A stretch of DNA of 41,780 nucleotides, taken from IMG/VR virus record IMGVR_UViG_3300028829_003112, positions 1-41,780 of that record. The stretch is one strand, 5' to 3'. The translations under genes were made by a program, and so were the position numbers. Numbering within the stretch: position 1 is the stretch's first letter; each line of letters opens with the position of its first letter. Below the pieces are notes generated by a model. That model saw nothing but the letters and a program-made list of their open reading frames with translations, did not search any database and was not told the DNA's origin. Of this stretch, positions 14,585 through 23,983 are shown piece after piece. This DNA comes from a virus.

Positions 14585-17500
14585 ATGCCTACCGATACCG
14601 ATGACCAGTCAGACCCGTTTGACTCACTTCTGACGCTACATACCCCTGTGGACTCTAAGCGCCCCAAACAGTCCACATTGAACTCAACGCTCCACGGAGC
14701 CTCTCAAGCCCCTGCCGAGATGTGGAACGACCTTGTTCAGACAGGTGAGGCTATGCTGAACGAGTTCGGTAACGACGTAGACTTCCAGCAGTATCAGTTC
14801 GATCTGAACGACCCAGGTCCCGCAGGTAACCTCACTCGTGAAATGGGGGGGTTCCTCGGGACAATGGCAGGAGCCACGAAGTTCCTTAAAGGGTTCTCGT
14901 GGTTTGCCCGGTTAGCTGGTGCAGGGAAAGTAGGACGAATAGCCGCAGGCACCGTCGCTGGTGTTCCTGCGGACATCGTCTCTACACCTGTGGACACTCC
15001 GAACCTCTCGAACTTCCTTCGGGACTTAGGAATACAGAACGAGGTCACAGAGTACCTTGCGTTCGACCCTGAGCGAGACGACTCCCACCTTGAGCAACGC
15101 ATCAAGGCTGCAATCGAGGGTGGTGTCTTAGGTACTGTAGCAGAGGCTGCTCTCATTCCTGTGCTGCGGCACCTTAGGTCCGTTAAGCACGCAGAGAACC
15201 CTCTCGGTGAAGAAGTCTTTGGCGAGACTCTCACAGGTGTCCGCCCTGACGCTCCCACAGCGGGCCTCAACCCTGAGCAGCTTCAAGACGCTGCGTCCCG
15301 TGGAGTCCTTCACGAGGTCACTACGTCCGCTGACAGATCGAAGCTCGTCGCTGAGATGATCGAGAACGTGACCAAGCAGAAGCAAGGCAAAGTCACTCTC
15401 GAAGAGATCTCAGAGCACATTGTGAACCAAGGGTTTAACGGAGCAGGTGCTACCCTGGACATGATTAACATCGCGTCCAAAACGCTGCGTGACTCTGGCG
15501 ACCTAGCAGCAGTCGGTAAAGCTCCTGTTTCTATCGTAGAGTCCCAGCGCTTAGCACGGGCCGCAGCCGAAGAGATCGTAGACGCTCCTGACGAAGCTAT
15601 TGCTCGCGCCCAAGAACTGTGGAAAAGCACAGAGAACATACACGTCGAGATGACGATGCTCCGTGCCACGATGCAGAACTATGCCAAACGGACTGACGAT
15701 CTACTCGAGCGTCTCGCAGCAGGCAGTGCTTCTGAAGCTGACAAGCTGAACGCTATCGGTGAGATCACCCGGCTCCTAGACCTAGAGACACACGTCATAG
15801 GTACAGGTACCAACCTAGGCCGAGGGCTTCGCTCTATGGGCGCTACAGTGGACGGAAGCGCGTTCGCTCTGGGTTCCCTTACTGACGACGCACTCCGCAA
15901 CGCTGACGACGCTGGCAAACAGCAACTGAGAGATCTCCTCGAGCAATTCGGCGGGGACGACATCCAAGCTATAGCCAAGAAGTACATCAAGCTCCGTGGC
16001 TCAGGCAAGAGCGTGAAGGACACGCTGAAAGCCCTTAAGAAGACTCGAAGCAAAGAGTGGAAAGACGCGATCCTTGAGTACCGTGTAATCAACATGCTCA
16101 GCGGCCCTGCGACTCCCACGATGGCCCTTATAGGCAACTCGATGGCTTTCTTTAACCAGCATCTCCTCGAGCCATTCGTGGCTGCTGGGATCTCTAGGGT
16201 ACGCGGTGTGTTCGGCGGGTCTCAAGCAGTTACCACCAAAGAGATCGCTACCCGCATGACCGGGACTCGCTTAGCCATCAACGATCTGTTCAAAGGACCT
16301 GACGGTCTCCTAGGGCAGATCAAGACCAAGAAGGGTGAGTTCAGTCTCACAGACTTCATGGCTGAGAAGTCCATAGACCCTCGGACCCGTGCGTCCCTTG
16401 AGGGCATCACAGAGGGTAAAGCTGCCGCAGCGATGCGTGGCCTCCCCGTGGCTCAGCTTCCTGTAGCTCGTGGTGTAGTCGAAGGCGCAGCACGCTTGAC
16501 AGAGTTCGGCAGACACATCTCCGTTACGCCCCTTAACGCCCTCGACACCGTGTTCAAGAACGCGTCGTACAGGGCTGAGATCATGGCTGCTGCACATCGT
16601 GTTACTGCTAGGGGTGTTCCTGACAACCCCCAGTTAGCAGGGAAGCAAGCAGGCGAGTTGATCGAGGACCTCCTCCAGTACGCCAAGAACGGGAACGCTG
16701 AGTTCCTTGTGGCTCAAGGGTACAAAGGGACTGCTCTGCGGCAACGCGCCAAGACCCTCGCTAAGATGCACGACAGGGCTCTTAAGGCCTCAAGGGACAC
16801 AGTGTTCCAAGGACAGCTCTCGAAGTCGTTCGAGGACTTCGGTAACGCCTTGAACAAGGACACTCGGTTCGCGTTCATGGCTCGACTACTGATCCCGTTC
16901 TATAGGACTCCTATGAACCTTCTGAAGTTCGTAGGACAACGAACCCCAGGGCTCCACAAGTTCTCAGACGAGATGACTGAGATGCTTAACGGTTCTCGAG
17001 GTGCTCACGCCAAAGCTATGGCTGAGGCTCGCCTTGTAGTAGGTGGAGGCTTGTACATCGCGGGAATGAATCTCGTAGGTGCTGGCCTCATCACTGGACG
17101 ACACGAAGCGTCCGAACGCAACGATAAGCTCGCTGCTGGAATCCCTGAGTACTCTATTCTCATAGGCAACAGGTTCGTCAAGTACAACCGACTCGACCCT
17201 GTAGCCATGTTCTTTGGGATTGTAGCTGACCTACACACAGCCTCTGCGCACCTTGAGGACGGACAGTTCCGTGAAGCTCTCGGTGCGGTGTGGCTCGGAG
17301 TTGTAGAGCAGACTGCGAACAAGACGTGGATGCAAAGCGTAGGTAAAGCGTTCCAAGCGCTGCACAACCCTGACATGGCTTTGGACCTGTTGGTTGACGC
17401 AGCGCGCCCCAGCGTAGGTCTCCCTCCCGCAGCAGCGTTCCGTACGTTCAACACAGTCACTGACGGACACCTACGGGAAGTCCGTACGTTCATGGACAAG

Positions 17501-18046
17501 TTCCTGCAAGACCTCCCAGGAGGCTCGCGCCAGAACAACGTCCGCACAGATGTCCTAGGCAACGAGGTTAAAGTACCTCGGACCATGATCGACGTGATCT
17601 CCCAAGGCCTAGGGTTCCGCACCTCAAAGCTCTCCGAGTCCCCCGCAATGCGCGAGATGGCTCGACTAGACGCTCTCAACGTAGACAGGGACCCAACGAT
17701 CCTCGGAGTAGAACTGACGAGGTCTGAGACTCAGGCCTGGAAGAAGATCCTCCGAGAGGACGTGAAAGCCCGCGATGTCCTGGACAGAGTAGTCTCGAGT
17801 TCACAGTACAAGAGCCTTAGCGCTGCCCACAAAAAGAAAGTCTTAGGGGCTGTTCAACGTCGCATCCGAAAGGTTGCGCGAACGCTCCTCCTACGCAACG
17901 ACCCCAAGCTACGCGCCCAGATCACTGAGCGACGTAAGCACCTCCTCCAGCTCCTAGAGACCTCAGGGACCGATAAGCCCGCTGAGTCGTTCCAGGAGAT
18001 CATGGATTTCAACGCACGGTTCGATTTTGATCGTACTGACCAATAA
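14585..18046 (+). CDS. Large internal core protein, T7 gp16-like, no transglycosylase motif seen
   Basis: This 1153-aa protein is in the position of T7 gp16 (1318 aa), the largest core protein, which escorts DNA into the cell. Segments with transmembrane or amphipathic character occur near residues 85-140 (GGFLGTMAGATKFLKGF, then AGAGKVGRIAAGTVAGVPAD) and near residues 820-840 (VVGGGLYIAGMNLVGAGLIT). The N-terminal lytic transglycosylase domain that T7 gp16 carries is not recognisable: I see no E-S-x-x-x-P-x-A-x-S type motif. The ATG at 14585 follows AGGAGGGG closely. The missing enzyme domain explains the smaller size. The C-terminus is lysine/arginine-rich (HKKKVLGAVQRRIRKVARTL). Confidence 0.88.
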   Translation: MPTDTDDQSDPFDSLLTLHTPVDSKRPKQSTLNSTLHGASQAPAEMWNDLVQTGEAMLNEFGNDVDFQQYQFDLNDPGPAGNLTREMGGFLGTMAGATKFLKGFSWFARLAGAGKVGRIAAGTVAGVPADIVSTPVDTPNLSNFLRDLGIQNEVTEYLAFDPERDDSHLEQRIKAAIEGGVLGTVAEAALIPVLRHLRSVKHAENPLGEEVFGETLTGVRPDAPTAGLNPEQLQDAASRGVLHEVTTSADRSKLVAEMIENVTKQKQGKVTLEEISEHIVNQGFNGAGATLDMINIASKTLRDSGDLAAVGKAPVSIVESQRLARAAAEEIVDAPDEAIARAQELWKSTENIHVEMTMLRATMQNYAKRTDDLLERLAAGSASEADKLNAIGEITRLLDLETHVIGTGTNLGRGLRSMGATVDGSAFALGSLTDDALRNADDAGKQQLRDLLEQFGGDDIQAIAKKYIKLRGSGKSVKDTLKALKKTRSKEWKDAILEYRVINMLSGPATPTMALIGNSMAFFNQHLLEPFVAAGISRVRGVFGGSQAVTTKEIATRMTGTRLAINDLFKGPDGLLGQIKTKKGEFSLTDFMAEKSIDPRTRASLEGITEGKAAAAMRGLPVAQLPVARGVVEGAARLTEFGRHISVTPLNALDTVFKNASYRAEIMAAAHRVTARGVPDNPQLAGKQAGELIEDLLQYAKNGNAEFLVAQGYKGTALRQRAKTLAKMHDRALKASRDTVFQGQLSKSFEDFGNALNKDTRFAFMARLLIPFYRTPMNLLKFVGQRTPGLHKFSDEMTEMLNGSRGAHAKAMAEARLVVGGGLYIAGMNLVGAGLITGRHEASERNDKLAAGIPEYSILIGNRFVKYNRLDPVAMFFGIVADLHTASAHLEDGQFREALGAVWLGVVEQTANKTWMQSVGKAFQALHNPDMALDLLVDAARPSVGLPPAAAFRTFNTVTDGHLREVRTFMDKFLQDLPGGSRQNNVRTDVLGNEVKVPRTMIDVISQGLGFRTSKLSESPAMREMARLDALNVDRDPTILGVELTRSETQAWKKILREDVKARDVLDRVVSSSQYKSLSAAHKKKVLGAVQRRIRKVARTLLLRNDPKLRAQITERRKHLLQLLETSGTDKPAESFQEIMDFNARFDFDRTDQ

Positions 18047-18068
18047 TAACAAGGAGATCTACGCTATC

Positions 18069-18365
18069 ATGAATGTAGTCCCTACTAAACTCATAGAGGC
18101 CGCTGGGTTCCACCGAGTCTCTGGCACCAGCTCGGACACTTGGGCAGGAGAAGCCCTTTCGATCTCCGCGTTCCTTACGCTCACTAACAACTCTAGCGTC
18201 CCCGTGAAGTATCAGATCGGCGGCACAGCCACCCCCACAGACGGACCTACCATCGAAGTAGGCGGGTTCCGCTCGTTCTCAGGCATCACACTCGACACAG
18301 GTGGTAAGGTCTGGTGGGCAGGTACTGGCGGAGTCGCTGACGACCTGGAGGTTCACTATGCCTAG
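18069..18365 (+). CDS. Unknown small protein in the tail-fibre cluster
   Basis: The 98-aa product starts at ATG 18069, preceded by AAGGAG at 18051-18056. An in-frame start at 18027 would lie inside the gp16-like gene. It is rich in glycine, threonine, serine and valine, with short beta-strand-like segments (FLTLTNNSSVPVKYQIGG and WWAGTGG), suggesting a small beta-sandwich. The stop overlaps the next start by eight bases, and the next gene encodes a LamG-type adhesin, so this may be a small accessory of the host-recognition apparatus. I do not recognise a family. Confidence 0.7.
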   Translation: MNVVPTKLIEAAGFHRVSGTSSDTWAGEALSISAFLTLTNNSSVPVKYQIGGTATPTDGPTIEVGGFRSFSGITLDTGGKVWWAGTGGVADDLEVHYA

Positions 18366-19560
18366 TGACGTATCTGTGGGCGGGAGCGTAGCAAGTAGCG
18401 GAGGTGCGGGTCTTTCGGACCTTCAGACCTCTAAGCTCAGCGCGCTCCCCGTCCCACTAGTGTACGATGACGAGCGGCCCCTTACGGCTCGCTCTAAGTC
18501 CGCGTTGAGTGCTGACGTAGTCCTGGCCACAGACGCTGGGACAGACGTGTCCACAACGCCTCACACGTTGACCCTAGCGGGCTCAGCGTCCCTTGACACC
18601 ACGGAGTCGTGGTCAGGTTCCTCGTCCCTCCTGTTCACAGGCACAGACGGAGACCTGTACTCAGCTCCCCAAAGCACTGACTTTGACTTCGGAGCTGGTG
18701 AGTTCGATGTGCGATTCGCAGGGTTCTGGACAGGCTCTACTCCAGCAGAAGGACACGCCATTGGTAAATGGGACGGATCTCCTCTGCGCGGGTGGCAGTT
18801 CGGTCTGCGATCTAGTGGAGGCAGCACTCTACTCCAGTTCGCGTACTCCACTGTAGGCTCCGATGAGGTCGGTGTAGCTATCGACATCTCCGCTGAGTTC
18901 ACTACAGATGCGTGGCACCATTACCGTGCTTGTCGCGTAGGTGACACCTTGAAGCTGTACATGGACGAGAAGCTGATGCACACAGCGGACCTTACGGGCG
19001 TTACGTTCGCTACGGTCTCTACGCCTCTCAAAGTAGGAGACAACGGTGACACTGTACCCACTTGGGACGGTAACCTGGACGCTCTGTTCGTTCAGAAGGC
19101 TGGGACCATTGAGGGCGACGAGTACCACGTGTGCCGCACTCCGTACACGAACGCAGCAGGAGTTGTGTACCAACCGGAGCGGGACGTTACCCCTCTCACG
19201 CTCAAAGCGTTCGGGCCTACCACAGACGTAGTCACCCACGCTTCAGACCTTGTGTTCTCGTACGAGGTCCCTGCGAAGCTCAACGGTAAACGCATCTATA
19301 ACGTAAGTGCTCGTCACGACGTTGTAGGCAGCGGAGGCACAGCCTCAAACGTAAAGATCAACATAGGGGCCACAGCGGTCCTGTCCACAGATCTTACCAT
19401 TGACTCAGGTGAGCTTAACTCGAGCACAGCAGTAACCGCTGCGGTCATTGACCTCGCTGAGAACACCCTAGCAACCGGGGACGTACTTAAGTTCCTGTTG
19501 ACTGCTGCTGACACTTCAACTGTACCCAAAGGCCTCGACATCACAGTCGGGCTGTACTAA
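18358..19560 (+). CDS. LamG/concanavalin A-like tail-fibre or adhesin protein
   Basis: A 400-aa product starts at ATG 18358, overlapping the previous stop. From about residue 75 to 260 it shows a LamG-type beta-sandwich pattern: SWSGSSSLLFTGTDGDL, FDFGAGEFDVRFAGFW, WQFGLRSSGGSTLLQF, AWHHYRACRVGDTLKLYMDE and VGDNGDTVPTWDGNLDALFV. These are typical of Laminin_G_3 domains that bind carbohydrate. The rest forms a second beta-rich domain. It sits after the ejection-core genes where T7 encodes gp17, so host recognition is the likely role. The T7 gp17 N-terminal anchoring domain is not visible, so attachment to the tail may differ or depend on a neighbour. Confidence 0.78.
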   Translation: MPSDVSVGGSVASSGGAGLSDLQTSKLSALPVPLVYDDERPLTARSKSALSADVVLATDAGTDVSTTPHTLTLAGSASLDTTESWSGSSSLLFTGTDGDLYSAPQSTDFDFGAGEFDVRFAGFWTGSTPAEGHAIGKWDGSPLRGWQFGLRSSGGSTLLQFAYSTVGSDEVGVAIDISAEFTTDAWHHYRACRVGDTLKLYMDEKLMHTADLTGVTFATVSTPLKVGDNGDTVPTWDGNLDALFVQKAGTIEGDEYHVCRTPYTNAAGVVYQPERDVTPLTLKAFGPTTDVVTHASDLVFSYEVPAKLNGKRIYNVSARHDVVGSGGTASNVKINIGATAVLSTDLTIDSGELNSSTAVTAAVIDLAENTLATGDVLKFLLTAADTSTVPKGLDITVGLY

Positions 19561-19572
19561 GAGACACACACT

Positions 19573-20028
19573 ATGACAAAAGACGAAATCATTGCTGCTA
19601 TCACAGCTAACACTGAGGGCATCCTTGCACCCGCTAAAAAGGTGAAAGATTACCCTTCTGGTCGAGAGCTTTGGGCTGCTGGTGTAACCGTTACAACCGC
19701 TGACCCAGACACCTTGAACAACGCTACTCAAGAGTTCTACTGGGACCCTGAGACCGATAGCGCCAAGTGGGCTGGAGTGGTCCGAAAGAACTATGAGGCC
19801 CCGGAGGCCCCTGTGCCTGAACCTACTGCCATCGAGAAAGCTGAGATTGCTCTTAACGGGGCCCTTGGTGCTGGTAAATGGAAGTTCGTGAGTATCGACG
19901 ATGGGCCCCACGGAACAGTAGCCAAGATTCGCGCCAAGGCAGACAACACCGGTGACTATCCTGCGGACATGCTGTTGGCTGTGAGTATGGCAGCTAATGG
20001 CACGCCCATCGTAGTTGAGTCCGAGTAA
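19573..20028 (+). CDS. Unknown acidic protein between two adhesin genes
   Basis: The 151-aa product has an N-terminal KDEIIAAITANTEGILAPA helix, a middle part with many acidic and aromatic residues (FYWDPETDSAKWAGVV), a proline linker (EAPEAPVPEPTAIEK) and a C-terminal compact region. No family is recognised. It starts at ATG 19573, twelve bases after the first LamG gene, with only a weak ribosome-binding site. Its position between two predicted host-recognition proteins suggests a tail-fibre adaptor, chaperone or assembly factor, but this is inference from position. Confidence 0.72.
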   Translation: MTKDEIIAAITANTEGILAPAKKVKDYPSGRELWAAGVTVTTADPDTLNNATQEFYWDPETDSAKWAGVVRKNYEAPEAPVPEPTAIEKAEIALNGALGAGKWKFVSIDDGPHGTVAKIRAKADNTGDYPADMLLAVSMAANGTPIVVESE

Positions 20029-20044
20029 CCGATAGGAGGTATCC

Positions 20045-21166
20045 GTGGCTTGGTACGACACTGATTGGTCCAATGCGTTCGAAGTAACCACGGACCCCGC
20101 TGAAATCCCTAGCTCCCAAACTGACTTTCCGGTGCACGTTGACCTGAGTCAGCTTGGGGGCGCTCATGCGTTCTGGACTACTGTCAAGAGCGATGGGGGA
20201 GATCTTCGCGTAACAAAGAGTGACGGGACCACTGAGGTCCCTATGGAGCTAGTGTTCATCGACACTACCGCTAAGACTGGAGTGCTCTACTTCAGCAGTG
20301 ACGGGACGTTGGACGCTGTGAGCGCTGACACGTTCCGAGTGTACTATGGGAACTCAGGTGTGTCGTTGCCCGCAGCGTCCGCAACGTACGGTTCCCAGAA
20401 CGTGTGGGACGCTAACTTTGCTATGGTCCACCACATGGACGGGGCTGCGTACACAGACCTCGATGACTCTACGAGTAACGGTAACGATTGTACGGCCAAG
20501 TTCTGGTCCCCAGCGTTCAACCAAACAGGTAAGTCTGGAAAAGCTGTACGTCTCTCCAATTCCCCTGACTCCCTTACTATGGGATCGGACGCATCCATCG
20601 ACTTCGATGGTACAGACTCGTTCACTGTATCGTGCTGGGCGCGGATAGACGGAGGCTCAGGCACTGACCGAGTGATGGTAGAACGTTACTACAGCGGTAG
20701 TACTTACCCGTACAATCTGCGGATACACAGCAGCAACAAAGCGTACCTTGCTATATGGGACGGCACTTATGCCCCCATCGCGTGGGCAGACAACACTGTC
20801 GACAGTTCGTGGCATTATTACAGCGGTGTACGGCACGTCGCAGACGATAAGCTGTACTTGTACATTGATGCCTCTCTACAAGGATCAGGAACCACAGACA
20901 CTACAACAGGCTCGATCTCGAACAGTGGGAGCAGTGTTGGGGTAGGCAACCAGGTAGGCACCTCCAAGAGTGTACGAGGCCCTATGGATGAGGTGCGTAT
21001 ATCCAACGTAGCTCGCTCTGCTGATTGGACTACCGTTGAGTACAACACTATCAACGACGCTACGTTCCTCTCGTACGGTGCGGAACTAAGCGCTCCTAGC
21101 GCAGGCGACGACCCTAGCGCAGGCGGCGACCCTACACCTTGCCAAGCTATCCTGGTGCTCCTGTAA
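20045..21166 (+). CDS. DUF2341 plus LamG adhesin, tail-fibre position
   Basis: A 373-aa product starts at GTG 20045, five bases after a perfect AGGAGG. Residues 1-110 match the DUF2341 pattern: DTDWSNAFEVTTD, FPVHVDLSQL, SDGGDLRVTKSDGTTEVPME, and the hallmark FRVYYGNSG. Residues about 125-345 form a LamG/concanavalin A-like domain, with FTVSCWARIDGGSGTDRVMV, DSSWHYYSGVRHVADDKLYL and GPMDEVRISNVARSADWTTV. DUF2341 and LamG are often found together in surface and carbohydrate-binding proteins. It is the second such protein in the cluster and the more likely distal receptor-binding protein. A short GDDPSAGGDPTP tail duplicates a few residues at the end. Confidence 0.82.
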   Translation: MAWYDTDWSNAFEVTTDPAEIPSSQTDFPVHVDLSQLGGAHAFWTTVKSDGGDLRVTKSDGTTEVPMELVFIDTTAKTGVLYFSSDGTLDAVSADTFRVYYGNSGVSLPAASATYGSQNVWDANFAMVHHMDGAAYTDLDDSTSNGNDCTAKFWSPAFNQTGKSGKAVRLSNSPDSLTMGSDASIDFDGTDSFTVSCWARIDGGSGTDRVMVERYYSGSTYPYNLRIHSSNKAYLAIWDGTYAPIAWADNTVDSSWHYYSGVRHVADDKLYLYIDASLQGSGTTDTTTGSISNSGSSVGVGNQVGTSKSVRGPMDEVRISNVARSADWTTVEYNTINDATFLSYGAELSAPSAGDDPSAGGDPTPCQAILVLL

Positions 21167-21504
21167 TGCTGGTCACTGGGTTCATATTCGCTATGGGCGT
21201 AGCTACTGTAGCGCTGTCCATCGTAGCGTCCCTAAAGTTCAACAAGTACCGCAAGAACGCAATCACATCCGCTAGTTCAGGGTTATCTCGCGCCATTAGC
21301 TGGCAACTTGCTGGAGAAGCCGTGATAGGCTTAGGGACCCTTGTGTTCGCGTACGCGGCTCACATAGGCGTCCTCGACACGTGGTCCGATGCCCTTCAGA
21401 GTTCCGTTAGGTTCATCATGTTCGGCGCTACCTCAGCGACCACGTGGCACCTGTACACAACCCTTAAGCGCTTAGACCGTGGAATCAATCTTAGCAGCCG
21501 TTGA
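21166..21504 (+). CDS. Small membrane protein, holin candidate
   Basis: A 112-aa product starts at ATG 21166, sharing a base with the previous stop. It has about three hydrophobic segments: residues 1-20 (MLVTGFIFAMGVATVALSIV), about 48-68 (AGEAVIGLGTLVFAYAAHIG) and a weaker one near 84-98 (RFIMFGATSATTW), separated by short charged loops (KFNKYRKN). A small multi-helix membrane protein between the adhesin and terminase genes fits a holin, which T7 carries (gp17.5) at this very place. No holin family is recognised from sequence, so the call rests on topology and order. It overlaps the next gene by 26 bases. Confidence 0.6.
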   Translation: MLVTGFIFAMGVATVALSIVASLKFNKYRKNAITSASSGLSRAISWQLAGEAVIGLGTLVFAYAAHIGVLDTWSDALQSSVRFIMFGATSATTWHLYTTLKRLDRGINLSSR

Positions 21505-21802
21505 GACCCTAGGGGTCCCCGCAGCGTTCGTGGGTGTGATGGTTTGGCTGTTCATTAACGCAGACAAGCGACACACTCGCGAACGCTCCGAGTGGCGCGC
21601 AGATGCCACGAAGCTCCACGAGAGCACTAACAGTGCGCTAAGATCCACTGAGAGCGCCCTTCAAGACTTGGCACACGCCATCGAACTTAGCAGCACGTTA
21701 CGAGGAGGACATCCCGTAGACCCCTATGAAGACACAAGCACCAATCGCGTTAGGCGAGCGACTAAACGCGCTTCAGGATGGAGTGATCCGACTTCTCACT
21801 GA
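21479..21802 (+). CDS. One-helix membrane protein with coiled coil (BhlA-like holin or inner spanin candidate)
   Basis: The 107-aa product starts at GTG 21479. One hydrophobic segment (LGVPAAFVGVMVWLFIN, residues about 11-27) is followed by a strongly charged helical stretch (DKRHTRERSEWRADATKLHE) with coiled-coil potential through residue 70. This plan fits two lysis classes: BhlA/UviB-type holins and Rz-type inner-membrane spanins. T7 places holin gp17.5 before and spanin gp18.5 after the small terminase gene, so position does not decide. The 3' end overlaps the small terminase gene by 77 bases. Confidence 0.6.
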   Translation: MESILAAVETLGVPAAFVGVMVWLFINADKRHTRERSEWRADATKLHESTNSALRSTESALQDLAHAIELSSTLRGGHPVDPYEDTSTNRVRRATKRASGWSDPTSH

Positions 21803-21983
21803 GCGTATCGAATCGGGAGAAGCGTCCCCAGGGGACCTGTCCACTGCTGTAAGGCTCCTTAAGGACCACGGGGTCTCCTCGGAAGTATCGGGGAACGATG
21901 AGTTCCAGAGACTCATGGACACGATGGGGCCGAGCGACACCGTGAGCGCTGAGGCCCTTGTTGAAGAGATGCGGGACCTCTAA
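21726..21983 (+). CDS. Small terminase subunit, T7 gp18-like
   Basis: The 85-aa product is close to T7 gp18 (89 aa) and would recognise concatemeric DNA for packaging. It contains LNALQDGVIRLLTERIESGE, then ASPGDLSTAVRLLKDHGV, the family pattern, and an acidic C-terminal tail (DTVSAEALVEEMRDL). The start is ATG 21726, seven bases after AGGAGG at 21713-21718. It lies directly upstream of the large terminase with a two-base gap, and the 5' end overlaps the lysis candidate gene. Assignment is confident from sequence and context. Confidence 0.88.
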   Translation: MKTQAPIALGERLNALQDGVIRLLTERIESGEASPGDLSTAVRLLKDHGVSSEVSGNDEFQRLMDTMGPSDTVSAEALVEEMRDL

Positions 21984-21985
21984 GA

Positions 21986-23767
21986 GTGGGCACAGTGGTT
22001 GCTGCTGAAGCCAAGAGGTTAGCAGCTAAGATTCGCTCAGACTTCCCTACGCTCCTGAAGCTCGTGTGGAGGTCTGTGGGTCTCCCCGACCCTACCCCTG
22101 TGCAACAGGACATTGCTACGTTTCTTAGTGACGAGCGGTACAACCGTAAGATCATCCAAGGGTTCCGAGGGGTCGCTAAGACCTGGACGACCGCAGCGTT
22201 CGTTGTGTGGTGTCTTCGGCGGGATCGACACACTCGTATCCTTGTTGTGTCCAAGTCCAAGTCTAAAGCTGATGAGATCTCCGAGTTCTGCCAAAAGATC
22301 ATTCTGAGTACTCCTGGGTTGTCCGACCTAATACCACAGAGTCGCGAAGACTCGAATTGGTCTAGGGTCAGGTTCACAGTCCGAGGAGCAAAGAGTGACG
22401 TAGCAGCTTCGGTTACGTCCCACGGTGTAGAAGGACAGATCACTGGGTGCCGCGCTGACATCATTGTCGCAGATGACATTGAGACCCCAGGGAACACAGC
22501 GACCCAAGAGCAACGTGAGAAACTGTTGCGGTCTGTAGGTGAGTTCGGGTCGATCCTGAAAGAAGACTCAAAGTACGCTCAGATCATTTATCTGGGGACT
22601 CCTCACAGCGCTGATAGTCTGTACAACCACCTTCGTGAGCGAGGGTACGAGACTCGTATCTGGCCCGCTCAGATCCCTGAGGACCTAGGGTTGTACCACG
22701 GGTGCCTCGGACCTCTGATTCACAAGATGATAGAGAATGGGGCTAAGCCTGGAGATCCTGTAGAGCCCTCTCGGTTCTCGTTAGAGGTCCTAGAGACCAA
22801 AGCGATCATGGACTACGGAGGGACCCAGACTGCTGGGTACAGGCTCCAGTTCATGTTGGACACTAGCTTGAGTGACCTGGACAAGTACCCACTCAAGACT
22901 TGCGACCTAATCGCTATGAGCCTTGACGGGGAACGAGGTCCTGTTGCTGTGGCTTATGCTAACGACCCAGACCGTGTGATCCGAGACATCCCTAACGTAG
23001 GGTTCAGTGGTGACCGCATAGTGCGGCCCCTGAGTATCTCCTCCGATTGGACACCGTACGAGTCCACTGTTGCGTTCATTGACCCTAGTGGACGAGGCAA
23101 AGACGAGACAGCTATCGCAGTGGTCTCAGGGTTGCACGGGTGGCTTTATGTCCGTGAGGTCCGAGGGTGGAAAGGAGGGTACGAAGAGGCGACTCTAATT
23201 GAGATCGCCCACGTGTGTAAACGATGCGGGGTTGACCTGTGCCTCATAGAGCCGAACTACGGCGGAGGCATGTTCACGCAACTCCTGCGTCCAATGATGG
23301 GGGAGATCAGCCCTGGCACTACCCTAGTGGACGATAAGCACGCTACGGTCCAAAAGGAACAACGGATCTGTGATGTCCTCGAGCCAGTCCTTGGACGCCA
23401 CAGGCTTGTCATAGATGAGCGAGTGATTCGAGACGATGTACTCAAGGCTTGCGGCCCCAAGAACGGGGACGGGACAATGCCGTTGCACTACTCCCTTGCT
23501 TACCAGCTTACCCACATCACTAGAGAACGTGGAGCCCTTAAACACGACGATAGACTCGATGCCCTAGCTGGTGCCGTGGAATGGTGGTCAACTAAGTTAA
23601 GCCGAAACACCAAAGAGGCTGAGCAGTCGTTTAAAGATGCTCAAGCTGAGCAACTGATCGAGGAGTACCTAGAGTGGTGCGACGAACTCGACGGTAGACT
23701 CACAGGAACTAGGAGTAGACGAAGCAACCGAGGAGTTGGGTTAAACCTAGCTGTTCGGGGATTCTAG
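21986..23767 (+). CDS. Large terminase subunit, T7 gp19-like
   Basis: This 593-aa protein (T7 gp19: 586 aa) is the packaging ATPase and nuclease. The ATPase domain shows Walker A GFRGVAKT at residues 59-66, a SKSKADEISEF stretch, and Walker B DIIVADDIE at about 158-166. The C-terminal nuclease domain shows the first catalytic aspartate in AFIDPSGRGKDE (about residue 365) and the last in KHDDRLDALAGAVEWW (about 520). The start is GTG 21986; a second in-frame GTG follows at 21995. It is followed by a C-rich spacer and small zinc proteins, not by the minor genes of T7. Confidence 0.95.
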   Translation: MGTVVAAEAKRLAAKIRSDFPTLLKLVWRSVGLPDPTPVQQDIATFLSDERYNRKIIQGFRGVAKTWTTAAFVVWCLRRDRHTRILVVSKSKSKADEISEFCQKIILSTPGLSDLIPQSREDSNWSRVRFTVRGAKSDVAASVTSHGVEGQITGCRADIIVADDIETPGNTATQEQREKLLRSVGEFGSILKEDSKYAQIIYLGTPHSADSLYNHLRERGYETRIWPAQIPEDLGLYHGCLGPLIHKMIENGAKPGDPVEPSRFSLEVLETKAIMDYGGTQTAGYRLQFMLDTSLSDLDKYPLKTCDLIAMSLDGERGPVAVAYANDPDRVIRDIPNVGFSGDRIVRPLSISSDWTPYESTVAFIDPSGRGKDETAIAVVSGLHGWLYVREVRGWKGGYEEATLIEIAHVCKRCGVDLCLIEPNYGGGMFTQLLRPMMGEISPGTTLVDDKHATVQKEQRICDVLEPVLGRHRLVIDERVIRDDVLKACGPKNGDGTMPLHYSLAYQLTHITRERGALKHDDRLDALAGAVEWWSTKLSRNTKEAEQSFKDAQAEQLIEEYLEWCDELDGRLTGTRSRRSNRGVGLNLAVRGF

Positions 23768-23788
23768 CGGACCTAAGGGGGGGACATT

Positions 23789-23983
23789 ATGAGTACCACT
23801 GAGCACCCTAAGAAGCCTCGCAAAGGGGACACGTGTATCATGTGCCACGAGGCAAAGTACACCGAGACCACCATCCACGATGACTGGGACGGGGTGTATC
23901 ATTGCCCTAAGTGTGGAGCTTCCACGAACCACAGACCGCCTCAGCACAGCAGAGCGTGGCACGGGTTCATGTGTCGGAGCTAG
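23789..23983 (+). CDS. Small zinc-ribbon protein
   Basis: The 64-aa product contains CIMCHEAKY at residues 16-19 and CPKCGA about 20 residues later, two CxxC knuckles consistent with one zinc ribbon, and a histidine-rich C-terminal part (NHRPPQHSRAWHGF) ending in a lone cysteine. It starts at ATG 23789 after a run of G residues that acts as the ribosome-binding site. It overlaps the next gene, which encodes another two-CxxC protein, so the pair may have arisen by duplication. Function is unknown; DNA- or protein-binding is typical of such ribbons. Confidence 0.7.
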   Translation: MSTTEHPKKPRKGDTCIMCHEAKYTETTIHDDWDGVYHCPKCGASTNHRPPQHSRAWHGFMCRS

